This document shows positions 43,157 to 55,643 of a stretch of DNA of 64,000 nt, piece by piece. This stretch comes from Echinometra lucunter. Taxonomy: Eukaryota; Echinodermata; Echinoidea; Camarodonta; Echinometridae. Numbering within the stretch: the first letter of the stretch is position 1; the number at the start of each line of letters is the position of its first letter. A program made the position numbers and the translations under genes. The notes beneath the pieces are model-generated. The model worked only from the letters and a program-made list of their open reading frames with translations. It had not been told where the DNA came from and made no database searches. The DNA lies in NCBI GenBank assembly GCA_029962745.1, contig CM057167.1:20217102-20281101 (forward strand). Direction: 5' to 3'.

Positions 43157-45658
43157 TCATTCTTTAGTTATTTTCTCCTCAGCTACAGCAGCCACAACCA
43201 CCATCATCATCACTACCAACACTCCCGTCTCTGTGTATCATACAGATAATACGCAAATTGTTATTTTCGCTGTTCAATATTACATTAAAACAACATTCTC
43301 ATTTCATTTACAAGCAAATCTGACATTGTCTCATTGCGCTTAGAGGCGTGGCGCACAAATCATTCGATAGCGTGCGGTTTTGTTCGAGTCATGAATGCCT
43401 TGGAAGCGTTCATCACCATGATCACTATCACATTAGTACTCCATATGAACATCGGGTGCAATAACTACACCATGACTAGAGAACTAGACGGATGATTGGT
43501 CAAAGAACTGAAAATGTGAACAAAGCCTATTGGTATCACATGCACTTACCCAGGGAAAAAAAATGTTTTTTTAGATAACCTTCGGGAAATAGATATATTT
43601 CAGCTACCGAGCATTAGGAAGAGGTACAGGAGTTGGGAAACAGGGAAACACAACCAAGCTGGTAGCCGAAGGCAATACATTATACACAAAAAGAGCGCAT
43701 GGGAAAAAAGAGTAATAGTTAGAACTGGGGGGGGGGGGGGCAAAGGGATAAAGATATCGATAACAATAGGAATCAAAAGTTCTCTTCAATGATTTCGTGT
43801 TATTTGTCAGAGTTCTCTACTGTCATATTGATTCGCAAAGTCTTCAGTTCTTCTTTTCATTGCATTTGCCTGAATATTCTGGAAGAAACCATCCCCTGAC
43901 ATGCCTGAAATTTAAACTGATAAAAAAAAATATGCCAAAATAACTATTGCACTGATATGTTAGAACGCTCCTGGCCATTTCCGTTTAAGGTTTTGGGTTT
44001 GCAGTAGGCCACCAACATATCAATGTTACTCATACATGTTCCTGGATACTATTTCCAAGCTACAAGGTCATCGTTTGCTTCTTAGAAATGGCTCTGTCAA
44101 GTTTTTGTTTTCGTGTATTTTAGGGGGTTTATTTGTTATTTATTATAAAGATTTAAAAAGTTAAGTTGAACAGGGGGTAAAAAGTAAACCCCTTTCGTGT
44201 TCCACCTCGGTCTGTACTCTTTACAGGTCGATACTTCTTTCATGCAATCGCATACACACATGTAAAAACTCTCTTCTCTCTCGTCTCATTATTTTCCCCA
44301 TGTTTTCTTCTTCATATTTTTTTCTTCATATTTTTTTCATATTTTTGTCGAATTGTTTTCATGTAAGATCGTCTCTCATAAAGACGCAGTAATCTCAAAG
44401 GCTTTCTTAAAACTCTCTACGGAATCTTGAAATACAAGCTCAGCTTTTTATTAGATTCCCTCATATTTCACCTCATCAAATGAGTTAGTCTTATCTTAAT
44501 GATGGAATATTGATCTGTATCTATATATGTTCTCTTGTTTCTCCATATTTTTGTGTTGAAAGCTTTGTAGATGTTTTTCAGTATCATTGCTTTATGTTCC
44601 GTTCCACATATGTGTGAACTATGAAATAATTATACTGAACTGAACTGAACTTCGAATCTCCATTTCAATTTTTTGTTCTCCTTCCTTTCCTTTCCTTTTT
44701 TTGTTTAAAGAATATCCTTCCTTGCTCTTGAAAGCATGCACTACAATGAAATACATCATTGGAAACGACCATTTTAAAATTTTGTAAGAGTTCTGCAAGC
44801 TTTCAAGGCTGCAGGATGATTCAAATGATTAATCCTTTATAGTGAGTATCACCAGATACAAAACGTATTAAGTCCACACAAAAATGGACTAACGGTTCTT
44901 GCCTCTTTTATGGGGGGGGGGGGGGGGTGACAAACGACCATCGATTTAATTTCAGTCTGATAGGCATGCTTAACTGGCTAAAATATATGCAATCTATTGA
45001 AATCATCCATACTCAAATCACATAAGAAGATGAATCTGGATACAGTTAGGCCTACCACAGTGTACCGTGGTTACACAAATTCGTCGCCAATGCTCTATAC
45101 AAAATAGATTTGGTTGGATTTTGTCGTCTGAAAGATCTTGCGACTGGCACCAGCGTATCATCACTTTTTCAAATGATAGGATGAATGTTTTGAGGCTACC
45201 GTAGATAAACGAAACCTTGGTATCGTCAAGTTCATATTAGACAATTATCCTTGAACCAGAAAATGTAATCAAGGTGACAGCTTGGCCGTCAACGGTCTGA
45301 CATACATGTGGGTAATGAATGGCGCACACACACACACACACACACAAAAAAAAAAAAACCTGAACGCTTATGAACTTAAGTCAATCTCAAAGGTGAAAGG
45401 TCTTCTTTCAAAATGATTTATATCATTTTTCAGTTTTGACTGAAATAATGAAGAAAGAAAAAAAGGTCTGTTGAAACATTCTGATCAGGCCATCAGTTAA
45501 GGAGGTAAACGTCTCGTAGCATGACAGATCGGTTGTTTTGAAATATATTTATTTTCTTGGTGATTGATCATTTTGATATCACTTTCATTTCTAATAATAC
45601 TATGACATTTGTCTGCGGTAAGTAGGTCCAGCCGAGATTGCATTTCAAAAGGAAATAA
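43157..45658. other. Long unannotated stretch
   Basis: Small items only: G14 run (43727-43740), short TCTTCATATTTTTTT tandem repeats (about 44309-44345), G16 run (44912-44927) and a CA microsatellite (45324-45346). No gene supported. Confidence 0.45.
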
Positions 45659-46070
45659 GGATTTAGGACAAATTGCAATCATTAAGGGCGTTCATGGGCA
45701 TAATGGTTGCGCTGGGAGGGTTCACTCCCTTTTCACCAAAGTCTTTGACGGCAAACAGTTGAAGTTTTCTGGCATATCCATACATTAAAACATTTCTTCT
45801 ATTGAAAATCCTTTTGAAAATTCTTTTAGTAGAATCTAAGGTCTCGACAGATATCATGGTAATGTTAGGATTTAGGACAAATTGCAATCAGTAAGGGCGT
45901 TCATGGGCACAGTAGTGGCGCTGGGAGGGTTTACCCCCTTTCCACCAAAGTCTTTAACGGCAAACAGTTGAGTTTTCTTGCATATCCATACATTTAAAAC
46001 ATTTCTTCTACTGAAAAATTCTTTTGAAAAGTCTTTTAGTAGAATCTAAGGTCTCGACAAATAATCAGGT
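45659..46070. repeat. Tandem duplication, 209-bp period, two copies
   Basis: GGATTTAGGACAAATTGCAA starts at 45659 and 45868. Both copies carry AAGGGCGTTCATGGGCA, GCGCTGGGAGGGTT, CACCAAAGTCTTT and TTTTAGTAGAATCTAAGGTC. Differences are mainly substitutions and 1-3 bp indels. Open frames here are disrupted in the other copy, so coding is unlikely. Confidence 0.9.
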
Positions 46071-48749
46071 CACACAGGAACCATGTGTGGTAGCCGCATA
46101 ACTCTTAGAGCTGTGCTGGTAAAGTTCAACACCTCGAAAAACATGTAAAGAAGGACTGCCTTATGTCTGTCTGGATACAGATATTACTGCCACTGGCATT
46201 ATAGTAGCTTATCCCCAAACATACTGAGTCCTGAACCAAAGTCAGAGATGTATTAAAGAAAATGTCAGTTGCGGACAGTGCGGTCTTTGCCGAGATAATT
46301 AATTGATGTCTGCAGTCGCGCCGTACATATCAAAATACCATCTCGTTTTGCACATAATCGAGACAGTGCAACACATCTCTCTAAGTATAACACATTCTTA
46401 AGCGACCGAATTCTGTTTACTGTAATTTATTATTAAAAAAAGGCAACAAAACGTAGGAATTGGATTACGACTATAATTCTTTGGGGTATTCCAATATCAG
46501 CAATAGTCGCTGATTAAACAAACGAAATAAGATGATAGCCCACTGATCACAATACAGAAAAGGACTTACGAGAAAGGAAAATTACGTTAAAGAGGAATTT
46601 TCAGAGAAGAGAAAATTTCTCTTTTTCATATTCGAGCACTCCTAAGCTGTCTTTTCCCATGTCCCTTATTATTAAATTAGTTCTTCATTTTCAGTTAGGA
46701 ATTCAATTTGGTCGCTCTGTGACGGATAATGCTTGGTGTAAGATAATCAGCTGATATTGATCGCTACGTCGAGGATGGGTATTAGGCTATCAAAATATCA
46801 TCCATCGTCGATTTAGTTCATTCACCCTTCTTTCCTAGTAGACACCGTGAGGAGTGGCAGGCATTTTATTTGAAATGACAGGTAGCGTATCGATATAGAG
46901 GGATCATTTTCTGGTGGCTCTCCGTGAAAGGAATTCGTAAATTTGGACGCGGTCAAAATGGTCACTCCTTCCGTCGGCCAATGGAATTAGTTTTGCTGGT
47001 AGACCGTCGCGGCGTCGTAACTTGACATTTACAACGGCGCCAGAAAATAGAGGAACGAGAGTGGACCCCTTGGGGCACTCAACTACTAGTCACTCGACCG
47101 GTAAGGGTATAACCATTGCCCCTCGCTTCAGTTTTCTAGGCTTGGATGAAATATAGCTGAGCTGTTGGTATCAGTGTCAGGCGCTTGATCTGATCTGCTC
47201 GGCTGCGCTCCCGTTGTTGTGGGCATCGATCTCGGGTTATTTTTGTCATCGTGTTGTTATCTTGCGTATGACGCAGCCGGCTGAAGGAGGGGGTGAGATA
47301 CACTGTAAGGTAGGTCATGAAAATGGATATGAAGAGGGGGGCAGTCGAGATTAGGAAAAGGAAGGAAGACTAAAGGGGAAAAAGTTGAAACAAGAGAGAA
47401 AAGAGATAGAGAAAAGAGATAGGAAGAGAGGGAAAGAGAGAGGGGCGGCTAGATGAGGAGGGAGAATAGGTACCAATGGCTTTGATAGGGTAAAGTGGAG
47501 CCGAAACTAAATTATATACATTAAGATTCACCAATACTATTTTCTCTTCATCATTACTTAAAATTTATTCAATGCGTTGATAGGCTTTGGTGGTAATATT
47601 TCCATGAAAGAAATATGATAATAGATAATGATCTGCCTTCACGGATGGCGCAAGGAAATACGTAAACTTGATGGTTTATTCTGCAACGGAATGAGTTTCA
47701 AACAAATGAGCATAATTAATCAACCTGCTCACCCTTATTACCCTTATTTCTAAAATCGGAAATAATCGAGTTAAGTGTATTGATTACAACAAAGAGAGTA
47801 TTAATACTACGACTTTACTACCATATATGGACAAGTATGTTAAAAGAATGTTACTTTACGAAACAAATTGTACATAGGGCCTACGCAAAGCATCTAGATT
47901 TCGTACTGTCCTACATGACTGTTCTATGTTACTATAAATAAATATACTGAAGTGGTGCAATGATTTACGTAAAGCTAAAATATCTGGTAACTTAAGACGA
48001 CAAGGCATTATACACGATCCTGATCGTGATGCAAATACACGACATTTTGAATATAACGCGGGAAATGCATAATATCTCTCAAATTCACATCGAAGGGATG
48101 GGGCCTAGTGGAGGTAAAAACTGCACAACATATTAAAGTTTATAAGTCAGTATGCACACGCTTGAAGTCAACATTAGGCCGATTGTCAAAGCTACTTACC
48201 TTTGCTCTTTTTTTCTTATCCCTCTGGTGAGATTGGGAATGAAAACTTGCTTTTTCCAAATTTTCTTGAAAACCTGGAAACCACAGCTAAAACATCCAGG
48301 GGAACGCAATCTGAAATTCCTCTTATAGGAAGTATGCTCTTATCTAATCAAATATGGAACTTGCGATTGTATTAGTACATTATGTCTCGTGCAATAAATA
48401 GCACTTTGAAGATCGTGTATAGTTTTTGGAAATCTATAATATCCTCTTTCACTATTTGAATTCATTACCAGATGATATGAAAGATTGTATGCTAAAACTA
48501 CTATGTTGTGAAGGGTATTACATAAAAACTCATTTAAGTGGGTGTATTTTACAATCAAAATGTCAAAACGTAGTTTCGGGCCCCCGAAAACAACGTCGAA
48601 GTGCATCACACATTGCCCGCACACGTGTACAACCAACGAGAACTCCATTGTGCCACAAGCACAACGAAGCGCTGTGAATGTTGTGCACGGTGCCGTCGGC
48701 GTACAGGGGTCATAGCGCAGGGCAGCGTATTATTTAACCGTTCTCAGGA
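46071..48749. other. Unannotated stretch with a GC-richer patch and a polypurine tract
   Basis: 46950-47320 is richer in G+C and CpG than its surroundings. It includes GGCCAATGG (about 46978), GGTATAACC (about 47107) and CTTCAGTTTTC (about 47126), which could be promoter elements, but no convincing start codon or coding frame follows. 47330-47460 is a polypurine tract. No gene is called. Confidence 0.35.
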
Positions 48750-48882
48750 GAGCGTTTCATGAAGAGTTTTGTCGGTGAAAATCACCGACAAATGTTATAA
48801 CCTACTGCAAATCCTCACATCTGATTGGCTGAAAGCAAATTAGTCAGTGAAAATCACCGACAAAACTCTTCATGAAACGCTC
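48750..48882. mobile_element. MITE with CCAAT core, TTTGTCGGTGA word
   Basis: About 133 bp with inverted ends GAGCGTTTCATGAAGAGTTT. Each end carries a subterminal palindrome. The left one (48768-48792) is perfect, with arms TTTGTCGGTGA and TCACCGACAAA and a 3-nt loop. The right one has one mismatch. The core (48795-48841) TTATAACCTACTGCAAATCC then TCACATCTGATTGGCTGAAA is clearly homologous to the core at 19183-19231, although the palindromic word differs. Confidence 0.85.
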
Positions 48883-50988
48883 CCCCGATCTGTCGTTCCT
48901 TTCAGACATTTACACTAACACTCACCGGAAATCAGGAATGGAATATCATACGATCTCACACACATATCTTTTTATGCAAGACGAACAATGTGAGACTATA
49001 CTTACTCAGTTTCATTTGATAAAGCTCAATCAGCCCAAAGGCAACTCCAATTATTCCCTATAGTACGGTCTGCAGAAATCATGTTCTGAATGTTCGCACA
49101 TTTCAAAAGGTGATGGATGGATCATTGTCGCACAGGGTTGATTTTCTTAAGGTCTTACCAATCTTGTCTAATGTTAACATTCTTTCTCGTTTAGTAACTC
49201 GTTTATTCTTGACGAAAATCTCCGTGAAAGAGTGCCATTCGATAAAATTCTTTGAAAAACGTGAAAGTCTGGGAGCGAATTAACCTGATTTTCACCTGAC
49301 TTGAGATAATTTGGAGAGATCTGATTACGAACTCAGCGTGTGATGCGAAAGGGCTACTTGCGCATCTCTGGCGGTAGGATGATGCAGGTTGTGTGAAACG
49401 CCTGAATTCTACGCTTTTCTGCCCGGTTGCAATTTTAAAGGGCTAACCTAGGATTCCATGACACGTACTCTGGCGACAATTGCTCCATCGGGGTCAATTT
49501 CATACCTGACTGGAGTTCTTTAATTCTGGCAAAGACTAAAGTATTACTTGAAGGTTAGCATAATCGTGACGCAAAATCTCACACCAGCTCCTACTCAAAC
49601 ATTGTATCTTCACCGAATTAGAGCCCAAAGCAAAAGTAACTTCAGCAAATTGTTAGTCATTCGTTCCAAGGCAGGCGAAAGTTACCTTTAGAAATTCGTT
49701 GTTTCCGAGAAAAAAGCTGCTCTCGGCGCGAAATGGCTTTTATTTGAACATAACCATAGATCAGTCAATCAGTGTCATTTCTGTGTTTATCGGAGCCGGC
49801 GTTCATATCCTTTATCTTTCCAGCCCCCTCCCCAATTAAACTGTGAAACAAAAGGGAGAATAGAAAATAATCGTTTGAATAAAAAAGGGGGAATTCCTGT
49901 CGGAGTATTCTGCCTCCCAATATGCTTCAGATTGCAGGAGAATGCTTTTCTTCAAAGTATCCTCGCGAACGTACGTCTTTACTATTTCACCATGGCTGCA
50001 CTTAAAAAGAACCCCTTGGTATGTTCATGTAATTCCTCCCACGTCTTTTGCCTGAAACTTGCCTCATCTAGACAGAGAACAAAAGATAGAATATCTTCTG
50101 TGGTAATTCGACACGAGTACAAGTGCACTCACAAGTCAAATCGAATTGCACATTGTGTTGGCTGAGGGCAGTGATACTGTCTGAATAAAGTTCAGAAAAA
50201 GAAGAAAAAAATGAAAAGAAAAGGGAAAGAAAAAGATGATAAGATACATTCTACATATGGAGCAGAGTGAAGAGGCGAGAGACAAAGCAAGAGGGAGACA
50301 CACAGAGAGAAATGGAGAGAAAAGGTGACTGGGCGCAAATACGTGTGTAATAAACTGGAAGAGAATGTTCAATACGGAATTAAACTGAAATCTACCTTTA
50401 ATACCGATAAAGAGAAGATACTGAAGGAGAATAATGTACTGTGACACAAATATAAGTTTTTAGAAATGTCACTGAGAAAGTGCAACAAATATAATTTGAT
50501 AGTCTTAATTTGTAAACAGGGACAAACAGTCGCTTTTGTTACAAATACTTAATTCTGTCGTTGATAAGGTCTGTCCATTGACATAGAACTCGAAACAGTA
50601 CAGGTTTGTGATACCCCTTACAAACTTAAAGCCCAAATGGGCAAGCTTTCCTGTTCTCATGAAGGCGCCGCCTTGTGGAATCAGCTCACATGATCATGGC
50701 AGAAATGCTCAATCTCAGCAGAGCTTTCTGGAGACTTGTTTGAATATAAATTGTTATCCCGTTTTTGTTTCGAATTGCTGGTTCCCATCTTTTCCTTAAA
50801 CTCATGTCAACAACCCTCAAAGCTCTTTCATTGTTAAGAACTCTTAACTATACCATTAATTTATCATATTGACTGGATTCTGTCTTTAAATTCAGCATAC
50901 TGGTCTGATTATATTCGCTGTTCATTTTGTGTGTTTGATAAAGAAAAAATCTTCCTAATCTTATTAATGTATATAATGATGCAAGAAT
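48883..50988. other. Unannotated stretch
   Basis: A polypurine tract lies at 50190-50330. A 96-codon plus frame (49875-50165) and a 102-codon minus frame (48340-48648) have no recognisable motif and are not called. Confidence 0.4.
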
Positions 50989-50990
50989 AA

Positions 50991-51557
50991 GAATGCAACC
51001 CAGGTATAGTGTGCTCTTGGTGAATAAAGATGACCAAAAAGAGTAATCAGTGAAAGTTTGAGCAAAATCGGACAATCTGTTCAAGAGTTATGAATTTTGA
51101 AAGTTTAAGTAAATCCTATTATGGGAATCATTGAGTTGGCAAATTTGCCAGCATCTGTGATGACATCGTGGACAACTCTCAATTCATTTTGTACATAATT
51201 TTTCAAAAAATTGATTTAAATGAAATTTCAAATCAGGAATCAACATAATTATTCCCAAAATGCTTGCAGAATTGATATAGCCATACCATACTCTAACAAT
51301 AAATCAAAAGAATTTTTTTCTTCAAAATAAAGAAAATGTCAAATTCTGTGCACAAAATGAATGGAGAGTTGTCCAAGATGACATCACAGATACTAGCAAT
51401 TTTTTTCCAATTCAAGGATCCCCACAATAAGTATTTCCTTAAATTTTCAAAGTTCATAACTCTTGAACAGATTGTCTGATTTTCCTCAAACTTTCACTGT
51501 TTACTGTTCTTGTTCTTCTTCATTCACTGGAAGCACACTGATGTCTGGGTTGCATTC
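50991..51557. mobile_element. Palindromic foldback, GGACAACTCTC family, copy 3
   Basis: Ends GAATGCAACCCAG and CTGGGTTGCATTC. Long arms include CAGTGAAAGTTTGAGCAAAA, TCGGACAATCTGTTCAAGAG, GTTATGAA and GTGGACAACTCTCAATTCAT, with all inverse complements on the right. About 567 bp. It shares GAGCAAAATCGGACA and GTGGACAACTCTC with 3650-4180, but its outer ends differ. Confidence 0.85.
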
Positions 51558-52110
51558 TCCTTTAAGAAGGGTGGTTTGAAAATATATCAGTTTCATTGTC
51601 CTAGAGCGTGTATCATACTTTCACGTGTTGTATATTTGTTTAATGGGGGAAAACATGATTTCTGTTAGGATAAGGTGATAGCCTCCTTGTTCGTATAATG
51701 TAAAATCAACACCTTTTACCTTCTCCGCACCGTTTATTACCTCCCTGCTGTTTGTTTTTCAAGCAACTCACGTCATTTCAATAACACAGACAGCTGAAAC
51801 GATATTCGAGGAAAAACAATTTTCTTCAACATCCCTCTCTTTGCCGGCTACATCATTTTTTTTTTTTTTTTGCCTTAATAAGATAATAAATCCATATGAA
51901 TCACAATACTGCGTCCTTTTCTGCAAACAATTCTACCGTATATAGCCCTTTAGCTATATTTTGGAGCAGACGTGCGTTTGTTCTTGAGAAGATTATCTTT
52001 AACCAACTGTCAATTTAACATCTAAATTTCAATTTCATGTTTCAAATTGGGGCAGCATTGCAGACAGTGAAATTAGGTTATTAATGTCAAACACTAACAC
52101 AGCCTCTTCC
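51558..52110. other. No recognisable feature
   Basis: A T18-type run lies at about 51858-51876. Nothing else supported. Confidence 0.45.
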
Positions 52111-52157
52111 CTCTCTCTCTTTCTATCTGTCTATCTCTCTCTCTCTCTCTCTCTCTC
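52111..52157. repeat. (CT)n microsatellite, interrupted
   Basis: CTCTCTCTCT units interrupted by TTCTATCTGTCTAT. Confidence 0.9.
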
Positions 52158-52556
52158 CTGGGATATATATTTTCTCTGTTCCCTTTTGTGTAGCCTTTTA
52201 TATAATTTTCAACTTTTCCCATCTGATCTGGTTGCGTTTCTTTCCCCCGCTGACTCGGTCGTATTCCAATTTCCCATTCCAAGATTCTCTTTAATTATGT
52301 AGGAATTTCACCCCCCCCCCCCCAAAGGGTTCTTATGGTGTACAAACAAGTTTATTGATGGAGACGTGTATGCATGAATGTTATCTTATCGAGGCTGATT
52401 AATGTAGGTATTGTTTGAATTTTTAAAAAATCATATCAAGGCTTTTCCTTTGCTGAAATGGCAGTGGATTTCCCCCACACACTGCACTCACAGTAACCTT
52501 TCATAAAAAGTATCATGGTACTTAGTATTTCTCTTGTATATTGTTGTATTCAACAT

Positions 52557-52640
52557 AAATAATCATTATTATCTTTATCATTATTATCATCATTATCATC
52601 ATCATCACCATCACCGCAGTCATCGTCATCATCATTATAA
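52557..52640. repeat. (ATT/ATC/CAT)n microsatellite
   Basis: Degenerate ATTATTATC and CATCATCATC triplets. The His-rich plus frame here is a by-product. Confidence 0.9.
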
Positions 52641-53957
52641 CTTTAAGCATCCTTCCCCTCCTACTCCTTCCATCTCACCATTATCAATTTCTTCTTTTTT
52701 TTTTTGGCATAATTCCGACAATTAATGTCTTTGGCTGCTGATTATACTTAAGTAATATTTCTATTATTACAGATTTTCCTGATATATTGCTGCAGGAAAA
52801 TCTGACAGGGGGAAATGCGTTAACAAAAATTCGATGGACAATAAAATACATGTTTATTTATTACCGAATTTGCCGGGATCCTTTCCGCTTAATCGATCGA
52901 CTAGGTTTCTGTAAGCTATACATTCTATTAAATTGTGTTTCACTTAATGGAATCAACTTCTCGTGTTGTTATGGATTAGAAGACATGAAACAAAAGGAAC
53001 AGCAAAACAAGAGTATCAGATTATTTTGTTAGCTGGCACATATTGTTGAGTCGCACATTAAAACGTAACAAACGGCCTTGCATTACGTTTTCAATGTTAA
53101 TTTATCTAGGAGTTAGTTTCATCTATTGTTTTAGGGGGAAATACAATATATGATTGTCACGAAAATAGAAATGCTGAACCAATTTCTTCTCCCGATCTAT
53201 AATCACTGGAATAGCATGCTTTGTTAGAAATGAAAATTAAGAAAGTCATGGAAGTAATTTCCCCCTATATATCGTTCGTAATATTACAGAGAAAAACTAG
53301 ACCAGAAGGGTTTAAAGAACGCTTAATCAACCACCGGAGAACATTTCCTACTTTCAGGACGTCAAATAAAAGATTTGAGATTGACTGATTCATTCATCAT
53401 TTGCTTATATTTATCATGTGCAGGCCGCAATACAACCTTGGCCTCATTTCACAATTATAATCGGGTTCATAATAGAAAGGAAATAAACATGCCCCTTTTC
53501 GCAAGTATCATCATACCCTATGAAGTACACAGTAAAAATTCCCCATGCACACCCCCTAGATTGTGTGGTATTGGAGTATTGTGCCCTTCCCATTCTCAAA
53601 ATGTAATATTGGCCCCAAATGCATCCATATTCAGCCACCTCTGGATAATTTCAAGAGGTTTTGACACTACCCCACAGCCTAGGAAACACTCCAGCAACTA
53701 AGTACTTGATGGTGTTTGTCTTTCATTCTAAGTGAATGATTGGATTATTCTTAAGGTGTAGTCAGGCAAGCGTTTTTCAAGGATGAGGATAGTGACCTCA
53801 GCGTCCGACTATTAAACACAGTATAGCTATGAGGTCATGTTGAAGATCTTTATGAACTCGAAGCATTTGATTCAGCAATCAAAATCTCATAAGTTGATAC
53901 ATTTTTTGCCAGTTATGAAGATTCCGAACAAAACTTATATTGTTACCTGTTTATAAT
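52641..53957. other. Unannotated stretch
   Basis: A 108-codon plus frame (53375-53701) and an overlapping minus frame have no recognised motif. No gene called. Confidence 0.4.
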
Positions 53958-54791
53958 ACACACTAAGAAAAAAAAAAGGTACATTTTTGCACCCTTCAAA
54001 TGCAACACTGGGAGCTCCTTTATGAGTACAACTTTGCACCCTAAGAAGGCTTTTGCACCTTTAAGGGTGCGGTGAGCTAGATTTTACACCCTTTAGGGTG
54101 CAGAGTTGTACCCTTTAGGGAAGGTGCAAATTTGAACCCTTTTGAATGCAAACATTTCTGCCCCCTTAAAGTGATTACACAATGGTAAAAAATATTTTGA
54201 TATATGATCAAGAATGGAATTCTAAGAAGAATAACATTAAAAATTTGATGATTTTCAATCGAAATCAATGCATTCTGGCTAATTTTCTCATAAAAAGTCA
54301 AGAGTTGACCAAAAAATTTGAGTAAGAGGTATGACGTCAAAGTGGGTACCCAGCTTCGCGCATTGCAGTTGTGCTGCGCGCTAGACTGTACAATATGTAT
54401 CATACCTTGCGCGCATTTTGCTAGAATTGCGCGACATGGTACCCACTTTGACGTCATTTTGACGTCAGTTGAAACTGGGTCACAGCTGAGGGGTCAAAAA
54501 TATCCTGAAATCTTACCACATTTGGGGGTTTCCTTGGCAACACGACTTTTAAAAAAACTTTAGGCAGATGCTTTTCTGCTAATAAAATCATGCTCTTTTA
54601 AATGAACTAACATTGTTTCAGCATTGGGTACCCCCTTTAAAGGTGCAAGTTTCACCTTTATCAAAGGGTGCAGACGGGCATTTCCGGGTGCAGACAAGTA
54701 CACAAGGATGCATCTTTGCACCTTTTTTCATGTAGGGTGCAAAACTTTTAACTTTTAAGGTACAAAACTGAACTTTTTTTTCTTAGTGTGT
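53958..54791. mobile_element. 834-bp MITE with ACACACTAAG ends and GGTGCA words
   Basis: ACACACTAAGAAAAAAA at the left is matched by TTTTTTTTCTTAGTGTGT at the right. Both outer parts (about 53980-54170 and 54630-54770) are filled with GGGTGCA or TGCACCC words in both orientations, about eleven in all. The middle holds a separate inverted repeat (54330-54467). Confidence 0.8.
54330..54467. repeat. Inner inverted repeat with TGACGTCA arms
   Basis: ATGACGTCAAAGTGGGTACC (from 54331) and its inverse complement (to about 54457) enclose GC-rich words (GCGCGCTAG, TTGCGCGCATT). Three TGACGTCA octamers are present (54332-54339, 54449-54456, 54460-54467). It may be an element nested in the larger MITE. 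The minus frame of 126 codons across this area has no recognisable motif. Confidence 0.7.
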
Positions 54792-55643
54792 GAGAATTTC
54801 AGTTATTTCAGTTTCATGATATTAAATGATGAATAGCATTCATGTTACGACAGATCGAGGGTTCTACATGATTCAATAAGCAACCCCCACGTCTTACACC
54901 ACCGCAAACCTACTCAAGAAGCAAAATGATGAAAAAGAACTAAGTTTAACCCATGATTGTCAGCTTTATTCGGTAATCTCCCATGCAACTCCTGTTTGCT
55001 GCACTTGCGCAGAATCACAATAATTATAATATTATGAATATGTATGAGGTTCGTGACATTCAAAAGAGGCATATTGAAACCTTTCGTCTTTATATCAGAG
55101 TAAACCGAAGTAGTATTATACCGAAAGCCAAAACAGGATTTTTGGGGGGGGCACCTTATTTCCTTAGTTTGTGTTGATTCTGTCATGATGGTTCTGACTG
55201 CCTTTTCATTCTTAATATGATACATGTGGGACGAATTTTGTTTTGTTGTTTGTTTCTTTCTTTCACTTCTATTCTTCCTGTCTGCAGCATCAACCATCGT
55301 TTCGGGACGAATGTAATAACTGAGATTTAAACTTACGCATTCTTTTATCTCGTCTGCTTATATTTCCAGTTGCTGGAACTTAATCAACTCGTTATGCACT
55401 AAGGTACTAAACCGTCGTAGCAGCACTTCCTAGCAGAACAACGTGAGTATACATTCTCTACCTTGATAGAATTTTCATCTCGTAAGAGCTGCAAACAGAA
55501 TCATCGATAAAGAGATTGAGAATTCGAGGTTACAGGCTTAAGATAGCGCTGTGATCAAAACCGTTCCATCTTACTGCTTCGGTTCTCGTTCTCAGTTACA
55601 GAAATCAATTCTATTTAAGAAAAGTCTATTTCATTCAGGGGAA
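54792..55643. other. No recognisable feature
   Basis: A 127-codon minus frame (54914-55297) is uninterrupted but has no domain, signal peptide or biased composition suggesting a real gene. Confidence 0.4.

Noticed and set aside
54077..54457. 126-codon minus-strand frame
   Set aside because: It spans the interior of the GGTGCA-word MITE and its inverted repeat. The composition follows the repeat words and no family is recognised.
54914..55297. 127-codon minus-strand frame
   Set aside because: It is one of the longest frames outside repeats, but has no signal peptide, domain or splice context, and such lengths occur by chance in 64 kb.
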